This document shows positions 22,757 through 30,844 of a stretch of 30,844 nucleotides of DNA, one piece after another. Within the stretch, counting starts at the first letter, position 1. Every line of letters starts with the position of its first letter. Source of the stretch: Cytophagales bacterium (GTDB lineage Bacteria; Bacteroidota; Bacteroidia; Cytophagales; UBA9547); the NCBI GenBank assembly GCA_013298205.1, contig JAAFJZ010000003.1, forward strand, positions 1 to 30,844, written 5' to 3'. The notes under the pieces are model-generated. The model saw only the letters and a list, made by a program, of their open reading frames with translations, had not been told where the DNA came from and did no database searches. A program made the position numbers and the translations under genes.

Positions 22757-23278
22757 ATGGAACTACTAATTGACTTCGTTAAAATTTTAATCCCTGCTGG
22801 CTCAGTACTATTTGCAATGTACCTCACAGTAAAGGCTTTTTTAAATAAAGAATTTGAAAAAAAACTTTTAGAAACCAAAGAAAATGCGTCAAAATTGGTC
22901 TTGCCTATTCGTTTGCAAGCATACGAAAGAATTTGTTTGTATTTAGAGCGGATTTCTCCCCACAATTTAATTTTGCGAACCAATGAACCAGGTTATACCG
23001 CAAGCCAATTTCAGCAAAAATTGATTTCTGATATTCGTGAGGAGTTAAATCACAATTTGGCTCAACAAATATATCTTTCTGATGCTGCTTGGAATTTAGT
23101 AAAAAGCACCACAGAAGACGTAATTGGCATTATTTCAGGTGCATCTCAATTCGTAGCTCCAGATGCAAAAGGAATAGATTTGGCAAAAGCGATTTTTAAT
23201 GAATTGGTCAATAGAAACGAAGATCCTACTTTGGCTACTTTAAAATTTGTTAAAAATGAAATCAGAAAAGTTTTTTAA
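22757..23278 (+). CDS. membrane-anchored hypothetical protein
   Basis: A 173-residue protein when started at the ATG at 22757, which gives a classical N-terminal anchor; an open stretch upstream to 22685 runs into the divergent gene and is unlikely to be coding. One transmembrane helix lies at about 5-24 (DFVKILIPAGSVLFAMYLTV). The rest is a charged, mostly helical cytoplasmic part with LPIRLQAYERICLYLERISP and SDIREELNHNLAQQIYLSDAAW. I recognise the pattern as a conserved unnamed protein in Bacteroidota but know no function. It precedes the hybrid kinase by 66 nt on the same strand. Confidence 0.75.
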   Translation: MELLIDFVKILIPAGSVLFAMYLTVKAFLNKEFEKKLLETKENASKLVLPIRLQAYERICLYLERISPHNLILRTNEPGYTASQFQQKLISDIREELNHNLAQQIYLSDAAWNLVKSTTEDVIGIISGASQFVAPDAKGIDLAKAIFNELVNRNEDPTLATLKFVKNEIRKVF

Positions 23279-23344
23279 AGCTTTAATAAATCTTTAAAAA
23301 ACGAATTTTTAAACTAAATTATCCATACAAATAGCAAATAACTT

Positions 23345-26300
23345 TTGGAAAAAATAAGTGAAATTCAAATTTTAAAAGAAGAAAATAAGAAACTAAAATT
23401 TCAACTTGATGCCATTCATACTCAAGCTAAAGGTCTGAATTTGAACGGTTTCGTGGGTGAAGATTCTAATACTGATCTTATTCAGCTCCTAATTGAAAAC
23501 ACCCAAGATTTAATTTTTATCCATGATATGTATGGCAAAATAATTGGTTCTAATCATTTAGTGAATGATTTTTTACCCATTCAGCAATCATTTACCAATA
23601 TGCGAGACATTCTTTCGCCTGAAGTAAAAGATAAATTTGAAGGATATTTAGCTCGTATTTCACAAAACAAATTTGAAAGAGGATACATGAAAGTATTAGA
23701 TAAATCTGGTCAAATACGGATTTTAAAATACAACAACAAGCTAGTTTATGACAAAAGTTTAGGAAACGTAGTACATGGCATTGCTCATGATATAACAGAT
23801 CTATGGCAATCGAATAAAAAGCTTATTTCTTCTGAGGAAAGTTATAAAGGATTATTTAATTCAAGTCCGTACTCCGTTTTTATAACTACTTTAGAAGGGA
23901 AAATTATTGAAGCAAATGCAACTGCAATCGACAAATTTAATATTGAGCCTGACCAAATCAAATCAAAAGACTTAGAAATCGTACTTTTTGGAAGTAATAA
24001 AGTTAAAGTTTCTAAATCTTTTTCTTCTCTAATTAAAAAAGCAACTGATTCTTCTATTCAAAAATTAGAATGGAATTCAAAAGATAAGAATCAAAAAAGC
24101 ATTGTAAATGAACTAACTATAAGTGAAAATAAATATGCAGGAGCAAAAGTGCTTATTGCACAAGTAAAAGATATTACTGAAAATAAGATTGCAGAAGTCA
24201 AAGAACAAGATGAACTTTCATGGCAAAAAGCTGAAGATAAGCTTCATAAAGTATTTGATAAGTTGCGAATTATAACAATCGCAATTGATAGAACGCAAAA
24301 AATTAATTATTGCAATTTAGCTCTTTTAAAACTAACTGGCTTAAAAAAAGAATCTATAATAGGAAAAACAATAGATGAGATTTTTGTTCCAGATAAAAAA
24401 AGCTTAAAATCTGAAACTATTTTTTATCAGCTTGAATCTGAAGGCTTTGTTAATAAAATTGAAAAGAAAATCCTCTCTAAATATGGGGATATTCGAATTA
24501 TAGAATTTAGTGTTACCCTTCAAAACAACTCAGCAGGTACAACAACAGGACTTACTTTGGCTGGTGAAGATATAACTGAAAACAAAAGAGTAATTCGAGC
24601 ATTAAGAGAAAGTAATGAAAAGTTAAATGATATTTTTGAAAACGTAAACGACTTGATTTTTACGTTTAGCATTTCAGGTAAAATGCTTTTGGCAAACAAA
24701 ACAACAAAAGAAAGTTTGGGTTATTCAGAGGAGGAAATTAAAAACTTGAAATTTGGAGAGATTATTTCTCCTGATACTAAAGATAAGACTTTTGAATATT
24801 TAGCTAAAATTTTGCAAGGTGAAAAAGTAGAAAGATTTGAAACGGTTTTTATTAACAAACAAAAAAAAACTCTTTATGTGGTTGGTAGCATTAATTGCAA
24901 GTTTGTAAATGGAGAACCCGTAGAATATAGAGCTACTTTTTATGACAATACGTATAAAATTCGTTCAGAAAGAGCCCAAAATCTTTATAATAGTATAGCA
25001 AACATTACTTCAGATAGCCCAAATCTTGAAATTTTATTTTTAAATATCCATAAAGAGCTTAAAAGAGTTATAGATGTAAATAATTTCCACGTTGCTTTGC
25101 ATGAACAAGGAAGTGATATGATTTCCTTTCCTTATTATGTAGATGAACAATCTGAAGGTTCGATTTATAGGCCCATAAGGAAAATGGCAAAAGGGCTTTC
25201 GGAGTATACAATCGCTCAAGAAAAACCAATTTTTTTGTTTGAAGAAGATATAGAAAATTTAATCGCTAATGACAAAATAGAGATTGATATCAAAACACCT
25301 AAAATTTGGATGGGAGTTCCGCTAAAATGGGAAAATAAAATTATAGGTGTAATTGCAGTAAAGAGTTATAGTGATAGAAATAAGTATAGAAAAAGACATT
25401 TAGAGTTGCTAGATTTTGTTTCTGGGCAAATTGCGATAGCTATAGAAAGAAAGAAAAATGAAGGAAAATTAAATGAACAAACGGCACGCCTAAATTCTGT
25501 TGTAGAAACATCCTCTCACTTGATTTGGACTTTAAATAGAGAAAAAGCATTAACATCATTCAATCAAAATTACTCTGATGCGTATTGTAATTTTTCAGGG
25601 AAACGACCGCTTCTTGATATTAAAATAGGCAAATCAAGACCATTTATGGCTATAGATGAGCTTCAAGAATTTGTAAGTAAAAAATACGAAGCCGCATTTG
25701 AAGGTATACCTCAGCATTATGAGGTAAAAATGATAGACCAAAACAAAAGAACGATTTGGTGGGAAACATATCTAAATCCTATTGTTCTTCCCAATGGAGA
25801 AATAGAAGAAGTTTCAGGAATTTCTCATGATATAACTGATAAGAAAGGTCAAGAAATGAATCTTCTTGAAAGTGAAGAAAAATTTAGAAGCATATTTGAA
25901 TCATTTCAAGATATATATTATCGCACTGATGCTCAAGGTTATATTACTATGATAAGCCCTTCTGTAAATGAGCTGATAGGATTTAGTCCAGAGGAAATGA
26001 TGGGAAAACGAATTGAGCAATTTTATGAAAATCCAGTTGTTCAAGAACGTTTATTAAGAGAATTATATAGATATGGAAGAGTTCGAAATTTTGAAGTTAA
26101 TATTATAATTAAAAACAGAGCTTATATCAATGCAATTTCTAATATACATTTAATAAAGAATAGTCAAAACGAAGTTGTAGGAATAGAAGGAATAGCTAGA
26201 GATATAACTTTTCTGAAAAAAGCTGCGGAAGAGTTAATTGCTTCAAAAGAAGTAGTCGAGAAATCGCTTAAAGTAAAAGAAAGTTTTTTGGCAAATATGA

Positions 26301-27781
26301 GCCACGAAATTCGTACACCTATGAATGGGATTATAGGTATGATTGATTTATTAAGTGAATCTAATTTGAGTGAGGAGCAGCAATCTTATGTAGAAACTGT
26401 AAAAAAATCTTCTGAAACATTACTTAATATTTTAAACGATATTCTAGACCTTTCCAAGCTGGAAGCAGGAAAAATGCAACTTAAACCTAGTATCATTTCG
26501 ATAAAATATACTTTAGAAAAGCTTAAATCATTATTTTTTCATCAAGCCAAGCAAAAAAATATTGGTTTAAATTACCAAATAGATCACAAAATTCCTGACA
26601 GTTTACTTGTAGATGAAACTCGTTTATTACAAATATTTTCTAATCTCACTTCAAACGCAATTAAATTTACTGAAAAAGGTAGTGTAGAGATTAAATTAAA
26701 TTTAGAATTGCGGAATGAAAATATTGTTTCCATCAAAGCTGAAGTTTCAGATACAGGAATTGGAATAAACGATAATAACCAAAAATTGCTTTTTAATTCT
26801 TTTAGCCAAGTTGATAATTCAAACACTAAAACTTACGGTGGAACGGGCTTAGGTCTTGCTATATCTAAGCAATTATGTCAAATGATGAATGGTGAAATGG
26901 GGGTTTATTCTAAAGAAAATGAAGGAAGCACATTTTGGTTTAGTTTTGAAGCTCAGATTGCTGAAAATATTATTCCTGAACAAAATAATAATTCTAAACC
27001 TAATCGAGAGAATGTATCTTTAAATTATATACCTTACATTCTTCTTGTAGATGATAATGCTATTAATAGAAAAGTAGGAGAAGCTATGCTCAAGAAGTTA
27101 AATTGTCGAACAAAAACTTCAGAAAATGGTTTAGATGCTATAGATAAAATCACGAATGAGCGATTTGATTTAGTATTCATGGATATTCAAATGCCTGTAA
27201 TGGACGGCATTACGGCAACAAAAGAATTAAAAAAGAGTCTAAAATCATTACCTCCTCTTATTGCTATTACTGCTTTTTCAATGCAAGACGATAAAGAAAA
27301 ATTTCTTGATGCCGGTTTGGATGATTACCTTTCTAAGCCAATTAAAATAGAAAAACTCAGTGAAATGCTGAATAAATGGTTGAAAAATGATTTATCTAAA
27401 GTTGAAATAAATGATTCTTATAGTGAAGAAGAACCTATTGTAGACGAAGATGTTTTAAAGCAATTAAAAAGTTATGGAGGAGCCGAAATAATAAATGAAA
27501 CTTATGGTGATTTTATAAATGAAAATGAAAGTTTATTTATAAAATTCAATGACGCAAGTTATTTTAACCACCAAAATTTAATTGTAGAAGATTTACATAC
27601 TTTAAAAGGGACATCTGGAACATTAGGAATAAATAAAATAAAAATTAAAGCAGAAGAATTAGAAAATAAATTCAAACAAAATAAGCTTCAAAATATTCAA
27701 CAAGAATTTGTAAACTTGCGATTATTATTTGATGAGTTTAAAAATCATTATGAAAATAAAATTAAAAATAAATTACAATAA
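23345..27781 (+). CDS. hybrid sensor histidine kinase with six PAS, one GAF, receiver and HPt domains
   Basis: A 1478-residue cytoplasmic hybrid kinase. PAS domains lie at about 41-152, 164-280, 295-410, 424-540, 712-833 and 845-960, several ending in DIT motifs (HDITD, KDITEN, EDITEN, RDIT). A GAF domain spans about 548-700. The kinase core has phosphoacceptor H987 in MSHEIRTPMNGIIG, then ATP-binding boxes IFSNLTSNAIKFT, DTGIGI and GGTGLGLAIS (about 1095-1210). The receiver (about 1230-1345) has D1280 in FMDIQMPVMDG. The HPt domain has H1418 in DLHTLKGTSG. The chain thus contains a whole His-Asp-His relay. No transmembrane segments are seen, so the signals are probably internal. The start is TTG at 23345; the next methionine would remove the first PAS. 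A single-domain receiver follows after 12 nt, its likely output. Confidence 0.94.
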   Translation: MEKISEIQILKEENKKLKFQLDAIHTQAKGLNLNGFVGEDSNTDLIQLLIENTQDLIFIHDMYGKIIGSNHLVNDFLPIQQSFTNMRDILSPEVKDKFEGYLARISQNKFERGYMKVLDKSGQIRILKYNNKLVYDKSLGNVVHGIAHDITDLWQSNKKLISSEESYKGLFNSSPYSVFITTLEGKIIEANATAIDKFNIEPDQIKSKDLEIVLFGSNKVKVSKSFSSLIKKATDSSIQKLEWNSKDKNQKSIVNELTISENKYAGAKVLIAQVKDITENKIAEVKEQDELSWQKAEDKLHKVFDKLRIITIAIDRTQKINYCNLALLKLTGLKKESIIGKTIDEIFVPDKKSLKSETIFYQLESEGFVNKIEKKILSKYGDIRIIEFSVTLQNNSAGTTTGLTLAGEDITENKRVIRALRESNEKLNDIFENVNDLIFTFSISGKMLLANKTTKESLGYSEEEIKNLKFGEIISPDTKDKTFEYLAKILQGEKVERFETVFINKQKKTLYVVGSINCKFVNGEPVEYRATFYDNTYKIRSERAQNLYNSIANITSDSPNLEILFLNIHKELKRVIDVNNFHVALHEQGSDMISFPYYVDEQSEGSIYRPIRKMAKGLSEYTIAQEKPIFLFEEDIENLIANDKIEIDIKTPKIWMGVPLKWENKIIGVIAVKSYSDRNKYRKRHLELLDFVSGQIAIAIERKKNEGKLNEQTARLNSVVETSSHLIWTLNREKALTSFNQNYSDAYCNFSGKRPLLDIKIGKSRPFMAIDELQEFVSKKYEAAFEGIPQHYEVKMIDQNKRTIWWETYLNPIVLPNGEIEEVSGISHDITDKKGQEMNLLESEEKFRSIFESFQDIYYRTDAQGYITMISPSVNELIGFSPEEMMGKRIEQFYENPVVQERLLRELYRYGRVRNFEVNIIIKNRAYINAISNIHLIKNSQNEVVGIEGIARDITFLKKAAEELIASKEVVEKSLKVKESFLANMSHEIRTPMNGIIGMIDLLSESNLSEEQQSYVETVKKSSETLLNILNDILDLSKLEAGKMQLKPSIISIKYTLEKLKSLFFHQAKQKNIGLNYQIDHKIPDSLLVDETRLLQIFSNLTSNAIKFTEKGSVEIKLNLELRNENIVSIKAEVSDTGIGINDNNQKLLFNSFSQVDNSNTKTYGGTGLGLAISKQLCQMMNGEMGVYSKENEGSTFWFSFEAQIAENIIPEQNNNSKPNRENVSLNYIPYILLVDDNAINRKVGEAMLKKLNCRTKTSENGLDAIDKITNERFDLVFMDIQMPVMDGITATKELKKSLKSLPPLIAITAFSMQDDKEKFLDAGLDDYLSKPIKIEKLSEMLNKWLKNDLSKVEINDSYSEEEPIVDEDVLKQLKSYGGAEIINETYGDFINENESLFIKFNDASYFNHQNLIVEDLHTLKGTSGTLGINKIKIKAEELENKFKQNKLQNIQQEFVNLRLLFDEFKNHYENKIKNKLQ

Positions 27782-27793
27782 AAAAACTATAAA

Positions 27794-28171
27794 ATGAGCA
27801 GTATAAAAAAAGTGTTAATCGCAGAAGACAGTTCAGTGATTCAGAACTTAACCAAAAAAATTCTTCAATTCCAAAACTTTGAAATAAAATCTGTAAAAAA
27901 TGGAAAAGAGGTTTTAGATTTTTTGGTTTCCGATTCTGCAGATGTTATTTTACTAGACATTAATATGCCTGTCATGGATGGAATTGAGTGCGCAAAAGCA
28001 GTTAGGTTACATCCAGATGCTATAAAAGCTAAAATACCAATTATAGCAATTACAGGTAATGCAGCAAATTACAGCATTGAATTTTTCAAAGAGGCTGGTT
28101 TTAATGAGTACATGCAAAAACCACTTAATTTTGATCAATTGGTTGCTTTAGTAAAAAAATACACTGCATAA
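27794..28171 (+). CDS. single-domain CheY-like response regulator
   Basis: A 125-residue receiver with no output domain. The acidic pocket E11-D12 (IAEDSS), phosphoacceptor D55 (LLDINMPVMDG), T87 (AITGNA) and K109 (MQKPLN) are all present. It lies 12 nt after the hybrid kinase and is most likely phosphorylated from that kinase's HPt histidine. As it has no DNA-binding domain, its output must go through a protein partner not seen here. Confidence 0.93.
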   Translation: MSSIKKVLIAEDSSVIQNLTKKILQFQNFEIKSVKNGKEVLDFLVSDSADVILLDINMPVMDGIECAKAVRLHPDAIKAKIPIIAITGNAANYSIEFFKEAGFNEYMQKPLNFDQLVALVKKYTA

Positions 28172-28190
28172 TGAAAACCATTTAAAGCAT

Positions 28191-28466
28191 ATGGACGGGT
28201 TTGAAATCAAATATTCAAAACATTTTCAACACAAACTAGAAGATTTGTTTGCCGAAACCGACTATATGCTTAGATATGAAAAAGGAACCTTCAATGCAGG
28301 TTATTGCATTATTCATGACAAGAAGATTATTCTGATTAATAAATATTATGCTTTAGAAGGTAAAATTAATTGCTTAATCGAAATACTAAGGGTTCTTCCT
28401 ATTTCTATTGATGTTTTTTCTGAAAAGAACAAAGATTTATATTTAAAACTTTCGAATCAGAATTAG
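28191..28466 (+). CDS. small conserved hypothetical protein
   Basis: A 91-residue soluble protein of unknown function, with no motif I can name. Features visible are EIKYSKHFQHKLEDLFAE at the N terminus, YEKGTFNAGYCIIHDKKIIL in the middle and a helical end. Its stop codon is followed at once by the ATG of the metallo-hydrolase gene (TAGATG), so they are translated together. Linked small genes of this size occur before the same hydrolase in other Bacteroidota, which suggests a shared role. Confidence 0.75.
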   Translation: MDGFEIKYSKHFQHKLEDLFAETDYMLRYEKGTFNAGYCIIHDKKIILINKYYALEGKINCLIEILRVLPISIDVFSEKNKDLYLKLSNQN

Positions 28467-29228
28467 ATGAGAGTTGTATTTTTAGGAACAGGAACTTCTC
28501 AAGGAGTACCTGTAATAGCTTGTAAATGTGATGTTTGTACTTCTTTAGATGAAAAAGACAAGCGTTTGCGGACTTCCATCTTGATTTGTACCCCTCAAAC
28601 TCAAGTAGTAATAGATACTGGGCCAGATTTTAGACAACAAATGCTAAAATTTAATGTAAATTCTTTAGATGCAGTTGTTTTTACGCACGAGCACAAAGAT
28701 CATACAGCAGGTTTAGATGATATTCGAGCTTATAATGCAATTGTAAATCAACCCATGCCAATATATGCTCATCAAAGAGTTATAAATAGTTTAAAAGGTG
28801 AGTTTCCTTATATTTTTCATCAAACTAATTACCCTGGAGTTCCCAGGATTTATACCCATGAAATAAACTTAACACCATTTCAAATTGGAGATATCAATTT
28901 AATCCCAGTGGAAGTTATGCACCACAAATTACCTGTTCTAGGTTTTAGAGTTGGTAATTTTACTTATATCACCGATGCGAATTTTATTTCAGATTTAGAA
29001 ATTGATAAATTAAAAGGAACAGAGATTTTGGTTGTAAATGGCTTGCAAAAGGAGTCTCATCTTTCTCATTTTACTTTAGCAGAAGCTTTAAATTTTATTA
29101 AAAAAATTAATCCAAAGAAGGCTTATCTTACACACATAAGTCATCGCTTAGGAAAACATAAAGTTGTTTCAGAAGAACTGCCTGAAAATGTTGAAATTGC
29201 TTATGATGGATTGGAACTGAATTTTTAA
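28467..29228 (+). CDS. metallo-beta-lactamase-fold hydrolase, PhnP-like
   Basis: A 253-residue protein. The metal site is THEHKDHTAG (73-82) with H74, H76, D78 and H79; further ligands are likely H152 or H153 (EVMHHKLP), D170 (YITDAN) and H223 (LTHISH). LGTGTSQGVPVIACKCDVC (6-24) has cysteines C19, C21 and C24 that may bind a structural zinc, as in PhnP. PhnP hydrolyses cyclic phosphate of ribose in phosphonate use; relatives act on other phosphodiesters. No phosphonate genes lie here, so the true substrate is unknown. Confidence 0.87.
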   Translation: MRVVFLGTGTSQGVPVIACKCDVCTSLDEKDKRLRTSILICTPQTQVVIDTGPDFRQQMLKFNVNSLDAVVFTHEHKDHTAGLDDIRAYNAIVNQPMPIYAHQRVINSLKGEFPYIFHQTNYPGVPRIYTHEINLTPFQIGDINLIPVEVMHHKLPVLGFRVGNFTYITDANFISDLEIDKLKGTEILVVNGLQKESHLSHFTLAEALNFIKKINPKKAYLTHISHRLGKHKVVSEELPENVEIAYDGLELNF

Positions 29229-29250
29229 TTTCTTAAAAAAGAAAAGCAAG

Positions 29251-29619
29251 CTATTTTAGAATCTCTTCCACTTTAAAAACAAAGTATTTAGTTTCTCCTT
29301 GCCAAAAAAAGTTAGTATATTTTTCATAATAATACAGTTTAACTCTTTTATTATCATCAATTGCTTTGTTAATTTGATTTACTACACCATCGTCTTTTAC
29401 ACTAAAATCCCACACAGTTGGCACGCCAGTAGTTCCTTGAGCACCACCTACGTTAATACTTCCTTCCCAAGTTTTAAATACAAACCCTTTTTTGCTTAGT
29501 TTAGCAGGAACACCTACACGATACCCATCACTGTAACTTCCAAAAAGATAATTCCAAAGTAAAGTTCCGCCTAATAATAAAACTGAAAGACAAACAGTAA
29601 TTATGATTTTTTTAGTCAT
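29251..29619 (-). CDS. membrane-anchored hypothetical protein
   Basis: A 122-residue protein with an N-terminal membrane anchor or uncleaved signal (KIIITVCLSVLLLGGTLLW, 4-22). The external part holds SDGYRVGVPAKLSKKGFVFK and TWEGSINVGG, a block I associate with a Bacteroidota family that has been mislabelled 6-phosphogluconate dehydrogenase; nothing of that enzyme is present. The second half carries KYTNFFWQGETKYFVFKVEE. Function unknown. It starts one base after the DUF2237 stop and belongs to the same transcript. Confidence 0.78.
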   Translation of the reverse strand: MTKKIIITVCLSVLLLGGTLLWNYLFGSYSDGYRVGVPAKLSKKGFVFKTWEGSINVGGAQGTTGVPTVWDFSVKDDGVVNQINKAIDDNKRVKLYYYEKYTNFFWQGETKYFVFKVEEILK

Positions 29620-29620
29620 T

Positions 29621-30004
29621 TTAATTATTTTTTAGTTGAGATGAGTGTTCTTTTAAATCTTTCATACTTACAAATTCTAATGCTCCAATATTCGTACATT
29701 CTAATACCGCCTTTGGTGCACAATTGTTGTCAAAAGCCTCTTTCCATCTCAAAGCGCATAAGCACCATTTATCACCTTCTTTGAGACCTTTAAACTGGTA
29801 TATTGGCATCGGAGTAATCAAATCATTGCCTTTTGACTTACTAAAAAGCAAAAAATCATTTGTAACCCTTACACATATTAAATGCGAACCCTTATCTTCA
29901 GGGCCTGTTCTGCAATGCCCATCACGATAAAATCCCGTCATTGGTGAAGTACAGCAACATTTAAGTGGTTGCCCTAATACATTTAGTTGTGTTTGGGATA
30001 GCAT
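29621..30004 (-). CDS. DUF2237 family protein
   Basis: A 127-residue protein when started at the ATG at 30004; a TTG five codons earlier is open too. It matches DUF2237 along its whole length: NVLGQPLKCCCTSPMTGFYR, then GHCRTGPEDKGSHLICVRV, FSKSKGNDLITPMP, LKEGDKWCLCALRWKEAF and APKAVLECTNIGALEFVS. The cysteines in the CCC, HCR and CLC motifs are conserved in the family, but no reaction is known. A minus-strand TACTTTTG (complement of 30024-30031) is a possible -7 box and lies close to a palindrome. Confidence 0.92.
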   Translation of the reverse strand: MLSQTQLNVLGQPLKCCCTSPMTGFYRDGHCRTGPEDKGSHLICVRVTNDFLLFSKSKGNDLITPMPIYQFKGLKEGDKWCLCALRWKEAFDNNCAPKAVLECTNIGALEFVSMKDLKEHSSQLKNN

Positions 30005-30044
30005 ATGATTTTTACGCAATTTTCAAAAGTATAATTTTTGTGTT

Positions 30045-30064
30045 ATGAATTAATTTTAATTCAT
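30045..30064. promoter_or_regulatory. palindrome upstream of the DUF2237 operon
   Basis: ATGAATTAA, two bases TT, then TTAATTCAT: perfect 9-bp arms. It lies about 14-33 nt upstream of the possible -7 box of the DUF2237 operon, where a repressor would block polymerase. In such AT-rich DNA chance palindromes occur, so this is tentative. Confidence 0.3.
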
Positions 30065-30122
30065 TTAAAAATGGGATAAAACTTTAAGTTGAAATAATAA
30101 AATTTGACCCAAATATTTATTA

Positions 30123-30171
30123 AAAAAATAACACCAACTTGAAGTTAAAGCAAATCCAAATTGGTGTTATT
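30123..30171 (-). terminator. intrinsic terminator of the adenosylhomocysteinase gene
   Basis: On the minus strand AATAACACCAA (complement of 30161-30171) pairs perfectly with TTGGTGTTATT (complement of 30127-30137) across a 23-base loop, and a run of T follows. It lies 8 nt after the stop codon. Confidence 0.82.
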
Positions 30172-30179
30172 GAATATAA

Positions 30180-30844
30180 CTAATATCTATATGCTTCTGA
30201 TTTGAAAGGTCCTTCTACAGGAACTTGTATATAATCGGCTTGAACTTTAGTTAATATATCTAATTCTACACCTATTTTTTCTAAATGCAAAAGTGCTACT
30301 TTTTCATCTAAATGTCTAGGAAGAGTATAAACTTTGTTTTCATATTGATTTCCACGCAACCAAAGCTCTAACTGTGCTAAAGTTTGGTTTGTGAATGAGT
30401 TTGACATTACAAAAGAAGGATGTCCGGTAGCACAACCTAAGTTTACTAAACGTCCTTCCGCAAGTACAAGAATATCTTTTCCATCAATCGTATATTTATC
30501 AACTTGAGGTTTGATTTCTATTTTTGATTTGCCATGGTTTTTGTTCAACCAAGCCATATCAATCTCATTATCAAAATGACCAATGTTACAAACGATAGCT
30601 TTATCTTTCATGGTTTTGAAATGTTTGTCTACAATTATAGAATGGTTTCCAGTTGCAGTAACTATAATATCTGCTCTTTTAACGGCATCATCCATTTTTC
30701 TTACTTCAAAACCATCCATAGCTGCTTGAAGAGCGCAAATTGGATCTACTTCTGTAATTATAACTCTAGCTCCAGAACCTTTTAATGAAGCTGCAGAACC
30801 TTTCCCTACATCGCCATATCCGGCTACAACAGCTACTTTTCCAG
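30180..30844 (-). CDS. ahcY: S-adenosylhomocysteine hydrolase, C-terminal part (runs off the window)
   Basis: The last 221 or so codons of adenosylhomocysteinase; the start lies beyond the right edge. The visible part opens in the NAD-binding Rossmann fold, GKVAVVAGYGDVGKGSAASL, and the frame is open before the internal methionine at 30719. It continues with ITEVDPICALQAAMDGFEV, IIVTATGNHSII, IGHFDNEIDM, EGRLVNLGCATGHPSFVMS and the C-terminal tail KSEAYRY that closes the neighbouring active site. The enzyme splits S-adenosylhomocysteine to adenosine and homocysteine, relieving inhibition of methyltransferases. A good terminator follows the stop. Confidence 0.97.
   Translation of the reverse strand, partial: GKVAVVAGYGDVGKGSAASLKGSGARVIITEVDPICALQAAMDGFEVRKMDDAVKRADIIVTATGNHSIIVDKHFKTMKDKAIVCNIGHFDNEIDMAWLNKNHGKSKIEIKPQVDKYTIDGKDILVLAEGRLVNLGCATGHPSFVMSNSFTNQTLAQLELWLRGNQYENKVYTLPRHLDEKVALLHLEKIGVELDILTKVQADYIQVPVEGPFKSEAYRY

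Noticed and set aside
1..30844. CRISPR array, tRNA or rRNA genes, riboswitches
   Set aside because: No regularly spaced repeats, cloverleaf sequences, rRNA-like blocks or recognisable riboswitch cores were seen on reading either strand. A covariance-model scan would be needed to exclude weak cases.

Overview
The window comes from a low-GC member of the Bacteroidota, most likely from the Cytophagales/Chitinophagales side of the phylum. The genus cannot be told from the sequence. The main clues are: a 7TMR-DISM/SpoIIE phosphatase, a very large hybrid histidine kinase with many PAS domains, a Bacteroidota-type DivIVA protein, DUF2237, a Mpl-like Mur ligase, TAnnTTTG promoter boxes instead of sigma70 boxes, and weak Shine-Dalgarno signals. 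Except at the left end it reads as ordinary chromosome: mostly housekeeping, stress and signalling genes in short operons. There are no tRNA or rRNA genes, CRISPR arrays or recognisable insertion sequences.

Left end (1-3649, minus strand): a restriction-modification island. A single-chain nuclease-methyltransferase (type IIG/ISP-like) is encoded as two separate open frames. The N-terminal PD-(D/E)xK plus methylase part is 1781-3649. The C-terminal target-recognition part is 1-719 and runs off the window. A complete DUF1016 (YhcG-like) PD-(D/E)xK nuclease gene, 712-1779, sits exactly between them. The three frames are packed with a 1-nt gap and an 8-nt overlap, so this looks like a compact operon and not like debris. 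It is the most unusual object in the window.

3747-6898 (minus): a DEDDh exonuclease, a Mpl-like murein-peptide ligase, and recO. 6971-11795 (plus): a 7TM/SpoIIE phosphatase, a lipoprotein di-haem cytochrome c peroxidase, a Mn-type superoxide dismutase ending in a clear terminator, and an AlbA_2-domain protein. 11804-13638 (minus): ruvX, a hemerythrin-domain protein and a coiled-coil/SPOR-like secreted protein in one tight operon. 13748-17168 (minus): a circularly permuted ATP-grasp/alpha-E fusion and a transglutaminase, the core of a predicted peptide-ligation and cleavage system. 17517-21125: a voltage-gated-type potassium channel with a large unexplained cytoplasmic domain, divergent from a vSGLT-like sodium/sugar symporter; a perfect 13-bp palindrome lies between them.

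21316-29228 (mostly plus): a DivIVA-domain protein and folB (coupled), a cysteine-poor IscA/HesB relative overlapping folB tail to tail, a membrane-anchored hypothetical, a 1478-residue hybrid kinase, a CheY-like regulator, a small hypothetical and a PhnP-like metallo-beta-lactamase-fold hydrolase. 29251-30844 (minus): a small membrane-anchored hypothetical, DUF2237, and the C-terminal part of S-adenosylhomocysteine hydrolase with its terminator.

The joint themes are oxidative and iron-sulfur stress (peroxidase, superoxide dismutase, hemerythrin protein, IscA-like), DNA repair (recO, ruvX, exonuclease) and phosphorelay signalling. Only the restriction island looks recently acquired: it is visibly richer in G+C than the rest.
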